Below, one piece after another: positions 50,066 to 59,375 of a stretch of 64,000 bases of DNA. This stretch comes from CAVQBL01 sp963710715 (lineage in GTDB: Bacteria; Pseudomonadota; Gammaproteobacteria; DSM-16500), in contig CAVQBL010000018.1 of assembly GCA_963710715.1 (NCBI GenBank), positions 62,001 through 126,000 of the forward strand. The letters run 5' to 3'. The first letter of the stretch is position 1. Every line of letters starts with the position of its first letter. The translations under genes were made by a program, and so were the position numbers. The notes under the pieces were generated by a model. The model was not told where the DNA came from. It saw only the letters and a program-made list of their open reading frames with translations, and ran no database searches.

Positions 50066-50507
50066 GTTGTTGCTCCAGAGCTTTAAAAACCAGCTCAAAT
50101 CGTTGAGGTGCGAAAACGCGTGTCAAGAGCCTTAGCCGTTCAAATACAATATTGCGTCGAATAAATAATCCTGCTGTTAAATTTTCTGGTGTATTATTTT
50201 CTTCTGCATACATTAATACTTTAGATGCAGAACCTGGGTCGATCGTATCAATAGCTTGTAATAATCTTAAGATACGTGATGTTTTGATGTGGGCACATAA
50301 GGTAATGAATTGTTCTTCTTTGCCTAGCTCAAAACGAGTAATTTTATCGAGGTTTTCTCCTAATGTTTCAATCGCTTGCTCAAGGTTAGGGTCTCCATCC
50401 AGAGCCCATCCTTCGCCGGTTTCCATGAATGAAATTACCCTATATATCATAGGGTCATCATAGTTTTTCCAAAACTCATGTGATGCTGGAATGTCAAGTT
50501 TTGGCAT
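50058..50507 (-). CDS. icmW: Dot/Icm chaperone IcmW
   Basis: This 149-residue cytosolic protein pairs with IcmS to bind substrates and feed them to the DotL coupling complex. The start MPKLDIPASHEFWKNYDDP and the VISFMETGEGWALDGDPNLEQAIE block are strongly conserved in IcmW. Length is the family norm. It is divergent from icmV, as in Legionella, with a 104-bp AT-rich shared promoter region. Confidence 0.96.
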   Translation of the reverse strand: MPKLDIPASHEFWKNYDDPMIYRVISFMETGEGWALDGDPNLEQAIETLGENLDKITRFELGKEEQFITLCAHIKTSRILRLLQAIDTIDPGSASKVLMYAEENNTPENLTAGLFIRRNIVFERLRLLTRVFAPQRFELVFKALEQQHV

Positions 50508-50611
50508 GGGGTTTTAATACCTTCAAAGTGATCTATTAAGCCTATTTTTATAGTATACTAAACAATATATAATAATTATAGTTGATTGGGGTAATTAAAC
50601 GAGGATGAAAC

Positions 50612-51070
50612 ATGGCTATTAAAGAAGCATTGAAAGTCTCGCGTAAAACCTTTTTTGATCCTCGTGGGTGGTTTAATTATGACGCCCTTAAAGAACAAAC
50701 GAGCACTGTTTGGAGCATCAGCAAAGGGGTATTGAACCCCAAGCCTGCACAACCCGAAGTAAAAGAAACCTTCGATGGAGCTATGCAGCGCTTACATGTA
50801 AAAGAAGAAGATTTGAAAGATATCGGGTTTACCTATTTGTTTTTTGCGGGATTATTTGTTGTATTTGGGCTGAGCTTATTGGGTTTTGGAATTTATTTAT
50901 TAATATCAAAATATTATGCTGGGTCAATCCTTGCGATTGCTTTTACCGCATTTCTTTTATCACAAGCTTTTAAATATCATTTTTGGTATTTTCAAGTTAA
51001 AAATCGCAAACTAGGATGTACATTTGAAGAATGGCGCCGTGGTAAACCCGATAAGCAAGAGGTGAAGTGA
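50612..51070 (+). CDS. icmV: Dot/Icm inner-membrane protein IcmV
   Basis: This 152-residue protein with two membrane helices (about 70-95 and 100-120) has the IcmV start KVSRKTFFDPRGWFNYD and the terminal KNRKLGCTFEEWRRG. An ACGAGGA site precedes the ATG. It overlaps dotA by one base (TGATG), the standard icmV-dotA arrangement. Confidence 0.95.
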   Translation: MAIKEALKVSRKTFFDPRGWFNYDALKEQTSTVWSISKGVLNPKPAQPEVKETFDGAMQRLHVKEEDLKDIGFTYLFFAGLFVVFGLSLLGFGIYLLISKYYAGSILAIAFTAFLLSQAFKYHFWYFQVKNRKLGCTFEEWRRGKPDKQEVK

Positions 51071-53405
51071 TGGCTCTTTTCGACCTAGCATCAAATGACC
51101 AAGCGGTTTATTACCTTGGCCAAATCTTTGGTACGGTGGGTGTTGTTTTAAATGCACCAACAGGCTCTGGAATATTGGGTACCATGTTTCAGGTTTTTAA
51201 TACGGCCTTGCTAGCGATTGGAGCATTGATAGTCACCTATACCACTATTGTCGGAGTTGTTTTAACAGCGCAAGAAGGAAAGTTTCTAGGGCAACGCTGG
51301 CATTCATTGTGGATACCGTTGCGTACTGTGATGGGTATTACAGCATTGATGCCAACAGCCTCAGGATATTGTGCTATTCAAGTTGTCATGATGTGGTTTA
51401 TTGTTCAAGGTGTTGGCGCAGCAGACCAGGTATGGAATAAAGTTATAGATTATTATGTTATGGCAGGTGGTATTGCGAATGCGGCTCCTCAGCAGGCTAA
51501 TATACAAGATAGTTTTTCAATTCCGCAAAACCTTTTCCCTAATTTAGTTTGCCAAGCCGTAGCGGCTAAGCTGAAGTTGCCACAGAATGCAAATGCAACT
51601 CCTCCGCAGCCTAGACCATTGAGTAATAATGCCGGTTATAGTTTTGATGTCGCTGGTACACCCAGTGAATGTGGAACAGTTAATTTAACGGCGAATGATC
51701 CAAAATTACAAGCCGCGCAAATGCAAGTTTTAGGGCAGATTTTACCCGTGCTGTCTTCATTGGCCAATTCTTATGCGAAAGCAATTATCAATGATCCAGC
51801 CTGCTGGACACCGTGTCCAATGAAGGGATCCATTATGTTCTTTTTTTGGCAAATATAAAGCTATGAATCCTGCTCAATGTCCTGAGCTGAATCCTACGAC
51901 AGGGTATAACACTGTTGCATCAACAGGGGGTACAAACTTTGTAACAGCAACAGCGCAACTGATTTCAGCAGGCGCATTTAATTATGCAATGAATAGTGCT
52001 GCAGCCATAGCGAATGCAAGCCAGAACCAAGCTACAGCAGGTGGCCTTTCACAAGCTACAGTAGATAGCGCTAAAAATAATGGCTGGATATTTGCGGGTG
52101 CTTTTTATTATGCTTTTGCCGGCCAGAATAATGCCACAGCGGATTTCCTTTCTAATTTTGTTAGCCCTGCCACAATTCAGATAGCGAATTTATCACAACC
52201 ACCTGCAAACGCTAGCCCCATTATCCAAAATTATTTCAAAGATACTGTTACACCACGTCCAGAGTTAGCTCAGGAAGTGAATGATAGTGTCTCAGTCTAC
52301 CGAAGCCATAAATTTTTATTGTGGCCAAGCTGACGCTTCACAAGGACAGTGCTCCTCCCCAGCAGGCGGTGCAGTAGGGGTAGCAGCAACAGCTGTGACG
52401 CAAGCTCAGGCTGCAGCACAGAAAGCTTCGGCGGGGGGTGCATCTGGCATAACTATTGCAGTATCAGTAGGTGGTGTAGGTGGTTTGGGAGGAGGTCCAG
52501 TCGGTATGTTAAGCAATCAATCGCTAGGTACTCTTAATCAATGGACATCGTTGATAGCGCCACAACCGGGTGATAACACTAACCCTATTATAAAAATACA
52601 GCAGTTCGGAGCAGCATTACTAAATTACGCTACAAGAATATTTTTGAATTATTTCGGTTTTGTGATTGGTATTGGATTTCTAGCCACACCTTTAAACTTT
52701 ATGGGTACATCATATAATTTTCTAGCAGGTACCGCTGGATCGGTCTTGTCATACACAACACCGCTCGTCTATTTCATTTTATTTTATTTGATTAGTATGG
52801 GGGCTTTGCTGGGTGTTTATGTTCCCTTGATCCCTTATATGCTTTTCACGTTTGGAGCGATCAGTTGGTTTATTGCAGCGATTGAAGCGATGGTAGCCGC
52901 GCCTATTGTTGCTTTGGGTATTATTCAACCTGAAGGCCAGCATGAAATCCTGGGAAAAGCCGAACCCGCAGTCATGTTACTGATGAGTGTTTTCTTACGT
53001 CCGACTTTGATGGTATTTGGCATGATAGGCGGTATGTTGCTTTCCATTGTTGTCATCAAAATGATTAATGCTGCTTTTTATAATGTTATTGCTTCTATCT
53101 CTTCGAATGTAGGCGTGTTAGAAGGATTTCTCTTTATAATGGCTTATGCAGGGATTGTCATTACGGCATTAAATAAATGCTTTGCCTTAATTCATGTGGT
53201 CCCTGATCAAGTCTTACGTTGGGTACAAGGTCCTACCGGCCATGGTGAAGAAGGACATAAAGAAGTTAAAGGAACCTTGGATGTGGGTACTAAAGGCGTA
53301 ACCAAAGCGATCAGCAAGGGAGGTTCAGGAGCTATCGGAGTAACAAGTGCTGCTGCTGAAGGGAGTAAAACTGATCAGGATAGTGGTAATGTTGACCTAA
53401 AATAG
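51070..53405 (+). pseudogene. dotA: dotA, interrupted by two one-base frameshifts
   Basis: DotA is the large polytopic DotA/TraY protein of the type IVB apparatus. Three consecutive frames give one protein of about 778 residues. Frame 1 runs to about 51845 (VYYLGQIFGTVGVVLNAPTGSG and helices). Frame 2 covers about 51848-52290 (periplasmic, SAGAFNYAMNSAAAIANAS). Frame 3 runs from about 52290 to 53405 (many helices, IAAIEAMVAAPIVALGI, HVVPDQVLRWVQG). The first break lies at a run of seven T (51841-51847), where dropping one T restores GKYKAMNPAQ. The second lies near AGTGTCTCAGTCT (about 52288-52302). Both need one base removed. Mutation or sequence error. Confidence 0.85.
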
Positions 53406-53411
53406 GCGATA

Positions 53412-54554
53412 TCAAGCAATCCCCACATCCTTATCCTGCCTTTTCCCCATCTCAGCAATAACCCGATATTGACGTTCAGAAATAATGCCTGCATCAAATT
53501 TTTCTTTAGCATCCACTTCCATCGTGCGACCTTTTTCCTTAACCATTTTGCGCACCATAGCAGTAATATTGATAGGATCAACATCGAGTAAAATATCACG
53601 AATGCCTTCATTGAAGACTAAATATTCACGTAATGCGACACGCTTACCATCCACTGTAGGTGCAAGTTGCTGTGAAATGACTAAACGAATGGTTTCAATG
53701 ATATCAATTGTTCGACCTTGCCGTTCTTCGGGTGGAAATGTAGTGACTAATCGGCGCATGGTTTCTGCTACACCATTGCTGTGCAGAGTGGTATAAACCG
53801 GATGACCTGTCATGGCTGCTTCCATGACCGCACTAATTGTTTCTGGATCTCTGGCTTCACCGACGAGAATTAAACGCGGTTTTCTACGTAAAGCATTACG
53901 CACGCCCGCAGCAAAACTCGGCAAGTGACGTGGAATTTCGGATTGGCTCACAATAGAAGATGTTTTTTCAACACTGTCATACACAAATTCAATCGGTGCT
54001 TCATACGTTAAAATTTTACGATTGCTTTCTGGATCTTCTGAAATTTTGCGAATAATGGATGCAAGTAAGGTACTTTTACCGGAACCGGTTGCGCCTGTCA
54101 CGTAAACTACACCTTGCTCGGGTGCGATAGCTTCTAAAATTTCAGGTCTTAAATTCATACTTTCCAGTGTGGGTGGATCCGATGGAATCGTACGTGCAGT
54201 AATTTGAATAGCATCGTGTCCTTCGACTTGGCAACCGGTGCCGTTAATACGAAAACGATAGCGGTCTTTACGATTAGGACGTATTTCATAATGGGTATCG
54301 ACATCTTTTCCTGACATAATTTGCGCTGTGCCGTTGGGTCCATATATAGCGTTAAGTACTTCACCCACTTCTGTGTTGGATAAACGACGTCGAGTGACTT
54401 TTTTCAAACGACCATAGATTTCAGCATAAATGGGTTCACCGGTTTGGAAAGTAATATCGGAAGCACCTATTTTCACGCAATGCATTAAGATTTCATTTGC
54501 GGAATCAATAGAAAGCCGGACAGGTTCTTGAGGAAATGTGAAATCAGTTGTCAT
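53412..54554 (-). CDS. dotB: Dot/Icm ATPase DotB
   Basis: This 380-residue secretion ATPase of the PilT/VirB11 group has Walker A GATGSGKSTLL (about 157), the aspartate box, Walker B RKPRLILVGEARD, and a histidine box with TGHPVYTTLHSNG. DotB docks at the cytoplasmic face of the Dot/Icm complex. It overlaps dotC by 11 bases. Sequence is complete and highly conserved in pattern. Confidence 0.97.
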   Translation of the reverse strand: MTTDFTFPQEPVRLSIDSANEILMHCVKIGASDITFQTGEPIYAEIYGRLKKVTRRRLSNTEVGEVLNAIYGPNGTAQIMSGKDVDTHYEIRPNRKDRYRFRINGTGCQVEGHDAIQITARTIPSDPPTLESMNLRPEILEAIAPEQGVVYVTGATGSGKSTLLASIIRKISEDPESNRKILTYEAPIEFVYDSVEKTSSIVSQSEIPRHLPSFAAGVRNALRRKPRLILVGEARDPETISAVMEAAMTGHPVYTTLHSNGVAETMRRLVTTFPPEERQGRTIDIIETIRLVISQQLAPTVDGKRVALREYLVFNEGIRDILLDVDPINITAMVRKMVKEKGRTMEVDAKEKFDAGIISERQYRVIAEMGKRQDKDVGIA

Positions 54555-55413
54555 TGTCGCTCACCACGATAGCTTTCCAGCCCCTCGTGTCAGTTTGTAG
54601 TCGAGGTAATTCAGTAATACGTAATACTTGATCGTTAATGCGCATATCAGATCCACTCCCTGTGACCCCCAGACTTGTTGTGGAAACAAACGGGGCACTG
54701 ACCATTCTTTGTTGCAGCAACCGGCGGTATGTGATCATCCCTTGATAATCGCGTTTTAAGCGACCCAAGCCTTGTTGAAAGATACTATACGCTTGTTGTA
54801 TGCCTTTTTCCCAACCAATTTTAATCGCGCTACTCCATGCTTTGCGCTCATCACAATTTCGAGGCAAGAAAGCTTTGTCAGGCACTTCAGGTTTAGAAAA
54901 GGATAACCACAAAAATTCACGCCAATTAGGGGGTGTGGTTGCAAACCGTGCTTGCTGTGCAATGACATACGTTTTGTCTGCAATGCGGATCGTGGTTGGG
55001 TCTGCCAAATTTAAGCTATTATTTCCTTCGACTAATACCGGTGGTAACACGCCATGGCTTAACATCATAGCGCTAAAATTATAAACCGTATCTAAGTGAC
55101 TCTTATCTTTTTCTAAACGTGCATTAATTTGTGTAGATGCCCATGCAAGTCCGCCTTGCGCACCAAGACTCATGGCGGTATCTTGCAATGCTCTAGAACG
55201 CAATTTAGCAATGTCGTGCCCTGTCCTGACATTGCTAGTTTCAGATGTGAGGCCTTGCAACTGGTTGAGGTTGGCAGTATCAATGTTTTTATTAGCAGCA
55301 GAGCTGCATGCGGTGAGCAAACTAATAAAACTAAAAAAGAAGATGACTGCTAAGCTCGTCATTGCGATGGAATGAATAGTTACTTTGGTTACACCCGAGT
55401 TAATTTTTTGCAT
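54544..55413 (-). CDS. dotC: Dot/Icm outer-membrane lipoprotein DotC
   Basis: About 289 residues with a lipobox FISLLTACSS and the DotC body (LRSRALQDTAMSLGAQGGLAWAS, TPPNWREFLWLSF, GWEKGIQQAYSIFQQGLGRL). With DotD and DotH it builds the outer-membrane core. The start at 55413 (MQKINS) overlaps the dotD stop; an ATG at 55425 adds four residues. A signal peptide starting nearer the hydrophobic core is also possible. Confidence 0.95.
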   Translation of the reverse strand: MQKINSGVTKVTIHSIAMTSLAVIFFFSFISLLTACSSAANKNIDTANLNQLQGLTSETSNVRTGHDIAKLRSRALQDTAMSLGAQGGLAWASTQINARLEKDKSHLDTVYNFSAMMLSHGVLPPVLVEGNNSLNLADPTTIRIADKTYVIAQQARFATTPPNWREFLWLSFSKPEVPDKAFLPRNCDERKAWSSAIKIGWEKGIQQAYSIFQQGLGRLKRDYQGMITYRRLLQQRMVSAPFVSTTSLGVTGSGSDMRINDQVLRITELPRLQTDTRGWKAIVVSDNDN

Positions 55414-55867
55414 ACCGCAACTCAATGACTCGGCTGTCTGGATACACTACAATTGCTGCGCGTCTTCCGCATTGAAAGCCTACGTCACGTAAGACATCTG
55501 CAAGCATCCTATTTCTATCATAGATGGAAACAAGCACAGGGATAGCGGGAGCTTTTCCCAAAACTCTGACGCGATAATTAGCTGCTTTAGCTAGTTGGCA
55601 GATAAGGGGTTCTACGGGTCCTGACCAATCAATGGATGTAAGGCCACTCATGCCATAGCTTGCTGGGCTGGGCGAGGGGGCAATATTCGGTGCAGGATGG
55701 GCTGCTTGGGCCGTTTCTGAAAGGCTAACCAAGGAGCGGCTGACAGAATAAGAAGCTTCTGCCAGAGCTGAATTTGCGTTATCAATATTGCCTTGGTTTG
55801 GATTTTTTGATGAGCAGGCGCATTGCATAAGGCAGAATAAAATAGTGAAAATGTGTTTTTTGTTCAT
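55400..55867 (-). CDS. dotD: Dot/Icm outer-membrane lipoprotein DotD
   Basis: This 155-residue lipoprotein has a lipobox LMQCACSS and an N0-like secretin domain in its C-terminal half (GLTSIDWSGPVEPLICQLA, GYRVRVLG-like NYRVRVLGKAPAIPVLVSI). It is the first gene of dotD-dotC-dotB, the conserved Legionellales order, and is divergent from icmT across a palindrome. Confidence 0.95.
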   Translation of the reverse strand: MNKKHIFTILFCLMQCACSSKNPNQGNIDNANSALAEASYSVSRSLVSLSETAQAAHPAPNIAPSPSPASYGMSGLTSIDWSGPVEPLICQLAKAANYRVRVLGKAPAIPVLVSIYDRNRMLADVLRDVGFQCGRRAAIVVYPDSRVIELRYAKN

Positions 55868-55957
55868 AAACGGCTTGTCCTTGGATGTCCGTTTGTTTTC
55901 TAATAGGGGATTGTAGTGGGGTGTGATACAAAATGCTAGCGGTGTTGGTGTTGTAAG

Positions 55958-56122
55958 TGTGATTAAAACTGCTAGCGAGTTTTCGATAAAGCTAAATTGA
56001 CTGGGGTCCCGTCGTTGGATGGTTCACGTTTTCGTGCTCGCAAAAGGTGCTGCGCGCGAAAAGTGAACCATCCAACGCCACCCCGTGTTTATATCGAAAA
56101 TTCGCTAGCAGTTTTAATCACA
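55958..56122. repeat. 165-bp palindrome between dotD and icmT
   Basis: The outer arms TGTGATTAAAACTGCTAGCGA and their 21-base complement at 56102-56122 are perfect. Inner arms CGTTGGATGGTTCAC and GTGAACCATCCAACG are also perfect. The intergenic region (55868-56163) holds little else apart from an extra TGCTAGCG half site at 55933. It is a MITE-like element in the shared promoter region of dotDCB and icmTS. Confidence 0.85.
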
Positions 56123-56163
56123 TCCTGGTGTTATAATAATTGTGTAATGATGAGGATTTTTAC

Positions 56164-56406
56164 ATGGCGCACTGGCGTGATTCGGCAAGAAATGTAAGAT
56201 TTTGGTTCATTGATTTTAGGGCTTGTTTCCCCTTGCTTATCTTATTGTTTCATATCCGCATTTGGACGTTTATTTTGGCGGTGATAGCAACATTATTTTT
56301 TACCACGCTGGAGCGCTTTGGATTTTCTGTGGCCGTGTTTTTGCGTTGGTTTCGTTCGTTTTTGGTGGGTCCAAGAAAGATTGCTCAGCCTTGGTGGAAG
56401 AAGTGA
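56164..56406 (+). CDS. icmT: Dot/Icm inner-membrane protein IcmT
   Basis: This 80-residue protein reads AHWRDSARNVRFWFIDFRA and continues with IRIWTFILAVIATLFFTTLERFG and LRWFRSFLVGPRKIAQPWW. The whole length follows Legionella IcmT, with one long membrane segment. I start it at the ATG at 56164, which gives the family length; a frame from 56140 adds eight unrelated residues. icmS follows 12 bp downstream. Confidence 0.95.
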   Translation: MAHWRDSARNVRFWFIDFRACFPLLILLFHIRIWTFILAVIATLFFTTLERFGFSVAVFLRWFRSFLVGPRKIAQPWWKK

Positions 56407-56418
56407 AGGAAAATATAC

Positions 56419-56766
56419 ATGACGGCGGTTGATATACCCTTACAAGTGGGAAAGATTACTAAGGCTATGGGTGCGCGATTCAGTTTGAATGGCAAACCAA
56501 TGACAATTGAGGAAGTTTTTTCTCCCACCGGCTTGTTGCCAGCGATTGCTAAACGTGCCGATCAACTTTGTTCATTGTGTTTAGGTTATGGCTTGGGCTT
56601 AACTTTTGAAGAAGCCGAAGGTTCAGTGTTAGGTACGAAAGTTATTTTTGATGAAATCACTCCACCTGTGTTGCGCATGTTGTGTATTACGGATGTGGTG
56701 AATGAGTTGATTCAGGCTACGCCTAAAGGGGATGTGACGGTGTTGGATCAGCTGATGTATGATTGA
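56419..56766 (+). CDS. icmS: Dot/Icm chaperone IcmS
   Basis: This 115-residue acidic cytosolic protein partners IcmW in substrate recognition. It shows the IcmS pattern: KITKAMGARFSLNGKPMTIEEVFSPTGLLPAIAKRADQL and FDEITPPVLRMLCITDVVNEL. It is complete. The usual Legionella continuation (icmR-icmQ) is not found; a WD40 gene follows 29 bp later. Confidence 0.95.
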   Translation: MTAVDIPLQVGKITKAMGARFSLNGKPMTIEEVFSPTGLLPAIAKRADQLCSLCLGYGLGLTFEEAEGSVLGTKVIFDEITPPVLRMLCITDVVNELIQATPKGDVTVLDQLMYD

Positions 56767-56795
56767 GATGACTAACCGCAAAAAAGAAAATAGCG

Positions 56796-59375
56796 ATGCC
56801 TGATAAAAAACATGATGAAAAAATGTCCCCTGAAAAATCTAAACCGGTTCTTATTTTAGAAAACACGGTTGAAGAGTTAATTAAAACATTAAGCTCCCGG
56901 ATGTTAGATGATGGAAACACGATTGTTCGAATGTTGTTTCCAAGACTTTCTTTTTTTAATTTTTATCTGGCTCGCGAGCTTTGGAATTTGATTGAAGATT
57001 ACTTGGAATGTGAACTGCGTTTGGAGTTGATACGTGAAGCGATAATTCATGATCAGGGGCTGCAAAATCAATTATTTAAAATAGTGGAAGCGTCTAAACA
57101 AGTCTATAAGCAAAACGATGATAAATACACTCAAGCCGCTGCAAGTGCCATGACTTTATTGAATTTAGCAGGCGTAAGCTTTAGTGCACGGGATTTACGT
57201 AGCATTCGTATACCCGGAGCCAATTTAAGTGGAGCGTTATTAGATCATACCCAACTGCAAGGAGCAGATTTGACAGGGGTCTATTTACCAGGAGTGTGGC
57301 TACGCAAAGCAGATTTAACGAGTGCAAAATTGAAAGATGTGCAGTTTGGAGGAAAACTGCTGTTGCGATTGTCTAACTTGGTAAAGGCATGTGCTTATTC
57401 ACCGGATGGGCACTGGCTGGCAGTGGCTTATGGTAAGAAGATTAATTTATATGAAGCCTGTACGCGCAGGCTGGTCCACACTTTCGAGGGGCATAAGGGT
57501 GATGTTAATAGTATTGCCTTCAACTCGCAGGGCCAGCTGGCCTCGGGAAGTGGTGATTGTACAGTGCGGCTGTGGGATGTGAAGGAGAAACAGTTGCTTC
57601 ACACCTTCACGGAGCATACGGATTCGGTTATGAGTGTTGCCTTCAGCCTGGATGGACTACTGGCTTCGGGAAGTGGTGATTGTACAGTGCGGCTGTGGAA
57701 TGTGAAGGAGAAACAGTTGCTTCACACCTTCGAGGGGCATACGGATGATGTTAATAGTATCGCCTTCAACTCGCAGGGCCAGCTGGTCTCGGGAAGTAGT
57801 GATAACACGGTGCGGCTGTGGGATGTGAAAGGGAGAATAGCCCTGCACGTCTTCACGGGGCATACGGATCCTGTTTTGAGTGTTGCCTTCAGCTCGAAGG
57901 GACTACTGGCCTCGGGAAGTGGTGATTGTACGGTGCGACTGTGGGATGTGAAAGGGAAAATAGCCCTGAACGTCTTCACGGGGCATACGGATCCTGTTTT
58001 GAGTGTTGTCTTCAGCCCGGAAGGACTACTAGCCTCGGGAAGTAGTGATTGTACGGTGCGGCTGTGGGATGTTAGGCTTAAAAAGTTGCTGCACACGTTC
58101 GAGGGGCATAGGTGTTCTATTTATAGTGTTGCCTTCAGCCCGGAGGGACTACTGGTCTCGGGGAGTGGTGATGATACGGTGTGGCTGTGGGATGTTAGGC
58201 TTAAGAAGTTGCTACACACGTTCCAGGGGCATATGAGTTATGTTTATAATGTTGCCTTCAGCAAGGAGAGACGACTGGTCTCGGGAAACATGGAATATTT
58301 GGTGTGTCGCTTGTGGGATATGAAGTCTTGGCAATTGCTGCACATGTTCGTGGGGCATATGAGTTATGCTTATAGTGTTGCCTTCAGCCTAGAGGGGCAG
58401 CTGGCCTCGGGGAGTAGTGATTGTACGGTGCAGTTGTGGGATGTGAAGTCTGGGCAGTTGCTGCATATCTTCAAGGGGCATACGAATCGTGTTTTGAGTG
58501 TTACCTTCGGCCCGGAGGGACTCCTGGCCTCGGGAAGTGGTGATTGTACGGTGCGGCTGTGGAATATTAGGCTTAAAAAGTTGCTACGCACGTTCACGGG
58601 GCATAAGGGGTGGGTTAGTAGTATTGCTTTTGGCGCGGGTGATGTGCTGGCGTCGGGAAGTGATGATAAAACAGTGCGGCTATGGAATGTAAAAGGTAGG
58701 TGGAGAAATCTACTGCACACCTTCAAAGGGCATTGTGCTACTGTTTGGAGTGTCGCCTTTAGCCCAGATGCCCGCCGGCTGGCGTCGGGAAGCGATGATA
58801 AAACAGTGCGGCTGTGGGATGTAAAGTCTGGGCAGTTGCTGCACATCTTCGAGGGGCATACGGATAGTGTTTATAGTCTTACCTTTAGCTCAAAGGAACT
58901 GCTGGCGTCAAGAAGCATTGATAATACGGTGCGGCTGTGGGATGTCAATCGCAAGCAATGTTTTACGGTATTACAGGGATTTACGGGTTGTGTAACAAGT
59001 ATTTCTTGGCATCAAGCTGCAGGGCTTTTCTTAGCCACAGGAAGTGGTACAACCGTGCATTATTGGCAAGTCTTTCCTGATGAGAAGGAAGAGGGTCGGC
59101 GAGTAGTATTACGTTGGCGTAGCCAACCAGATCTGTCTGCCTTCGAGACTATCCTAGACGGAGTTACAGGGCTTAATCAAGAAAATTACGATTTACTCAA
59201 ACAACACGGCGCTGCTGGTGAGCCGGCTGAAATCAAAAAAATCGCCGAAGAGAAACAATCATCTCGCTTTTTTGCCCCTCCTCCCACTTCCCCATCTTAT
59301 CTGTTCCCCAAGGTTAATCTCAATCGGCAGCACAACGTTAGTGAGCCACCGGCAGCATCCCTAGCATTGGTCTAA
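56796..59375 (+). CDS. WD40-repeat protein with 14 blades, next to icmTS, effector-like
   Basis: This 859-residue protein has a helical N-terminus (about 1-120), a short pentapeptide-like stretch (ANLSGALLDHTQLQGADLTG, about 145-165), then 14 WD40 units from about residue 185 to 780, enough for two seven-bladed propellers, and a disordered C-terminus. Units follow the pattern VxSVAFS...LASGS.D.TVRLWDVK...LLHTFEGH. It lies 29 bp after icmS on the same strand, so it may be cotranscribed with the chaperone gene. A Dot/Icm substrate is the best guess, but a dedicated partner of the apparatus cannot be ruled out. Confidence 0.85.
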   Translation: MPDKKHDEKMSPEKSKPVLILENTVEELIKTLSSRMLDDGNTIVRMLFPRLSFFNFYLARELWNLIEDYLECELRLELIREAIIHDQGLQNQLFKIVEASKQVYKQNDDKYTQAAASAMTLLNLAGVSFSARDLRSIRIPGANLSGALLDHTQLQGADLTGVYLPGVWLRKADLTSAKLKDVQFGGKLLLRLSNLVKACAYSPDGHWLAVAYGKKINLYEACTRRLVHTFEGHKGDVNSIAFNSQGQLASGSGDCTVRLWDVKEKQLLHTFTEHTDSVMSVAFSLDGLLASGSGDCTVRLWNVKEKQLLHTFEGHTDDVNSIAFNSQGQLVSGSSDNTVRLWDVKGRIALHVFTGHTDPVLSVAFSSKGLLASGSGDCTVRLWDVKGKIALNVFTGHTDPVLSVVFSPEGLLASGSSDCTVRLWDVRLKKLLHTFEGHRCSIYSVAFSPEGLLVSGSGDDTVWLWDVRLKKLLHTFQGHMSYVYNVAFSKERRLVSGNMEYLVCRLWDMKSWQLLHMFVGHMSYAYSVAFSLEGQLASGSSDCTVQLWDVKSGQLLHIFKGHTNRVLSVTFGPEGLLASGSGDCTVRLWNIRLKKLLRTFTGHKGWVSSIAFGAGDVLASGSDDKTVRLWNVKGRWRNLLHTFKGHCATVWSVAFSPDARRLASGSDDKTVRLWDVKSGQLLHIFEGHTDSVYSLTFSSKELLASRSIDNTVRLWDVNRKQCFTVLQGFTGCVTSISWHQAAGLFLATGSGTTVHYWQVFPDEKEEGRRVVLRWRSQPDLSAFETILDGVTGLNQENYDLLKQHGAAGEPAEIKKIAEEKQSSRFFAPPPTSPSYLFPKVNLNRQHNVSEPPAASLALV
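57478..58980 (+). repeat. Tandem DNA repeats of about 123-126 bp encoding WD40 blades
   Basis: Twelve or so units share long identical nucleotide blocks, such as CTCGGGAAGTGGTGATTGTAC and GTGCGGCTGTGGGATGT, not just similar amino acids. The region is also GC-richer than its surroundings. This indicates expansion by duplication and recombination between units, so copy number may vary between strains. Confidence 0.85.

Noticed and set aside
50508..50611. PmrA-type regulatory box in the icmW-icmV divergent region
   Set aside because: The region is AT-rich with several TATA-like hexamers, but I could not find a convincing paired CTTAA motif.
51863..52333. Three separate genes in the dotA region
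   Set aside because: The three products join without gaps into one DotA/TraY-type protein, and icmV-dotA coupling supports one gene with frameshifts.
56767..56795. icmR or icmQ after icmS
   Set aside because: No frame resembling either lies between icmS and the WD40 gene or later in the window; absence in the window does not show absence from the genome.
57657..58846. Minus-strand open frames inside the WD40 gene
   Set aside because: They are antisense shadows of the repeated blades with the same internal periodicity and no start signals.
57478..58980. Regularly spaced repeats that could look like a CRISPR array
   Set aside because: The repeat period is about 123-126 bp, the units are continuous and in frame, and they encode WD40 blades; there are no unique spacers and no cas genes nearby.
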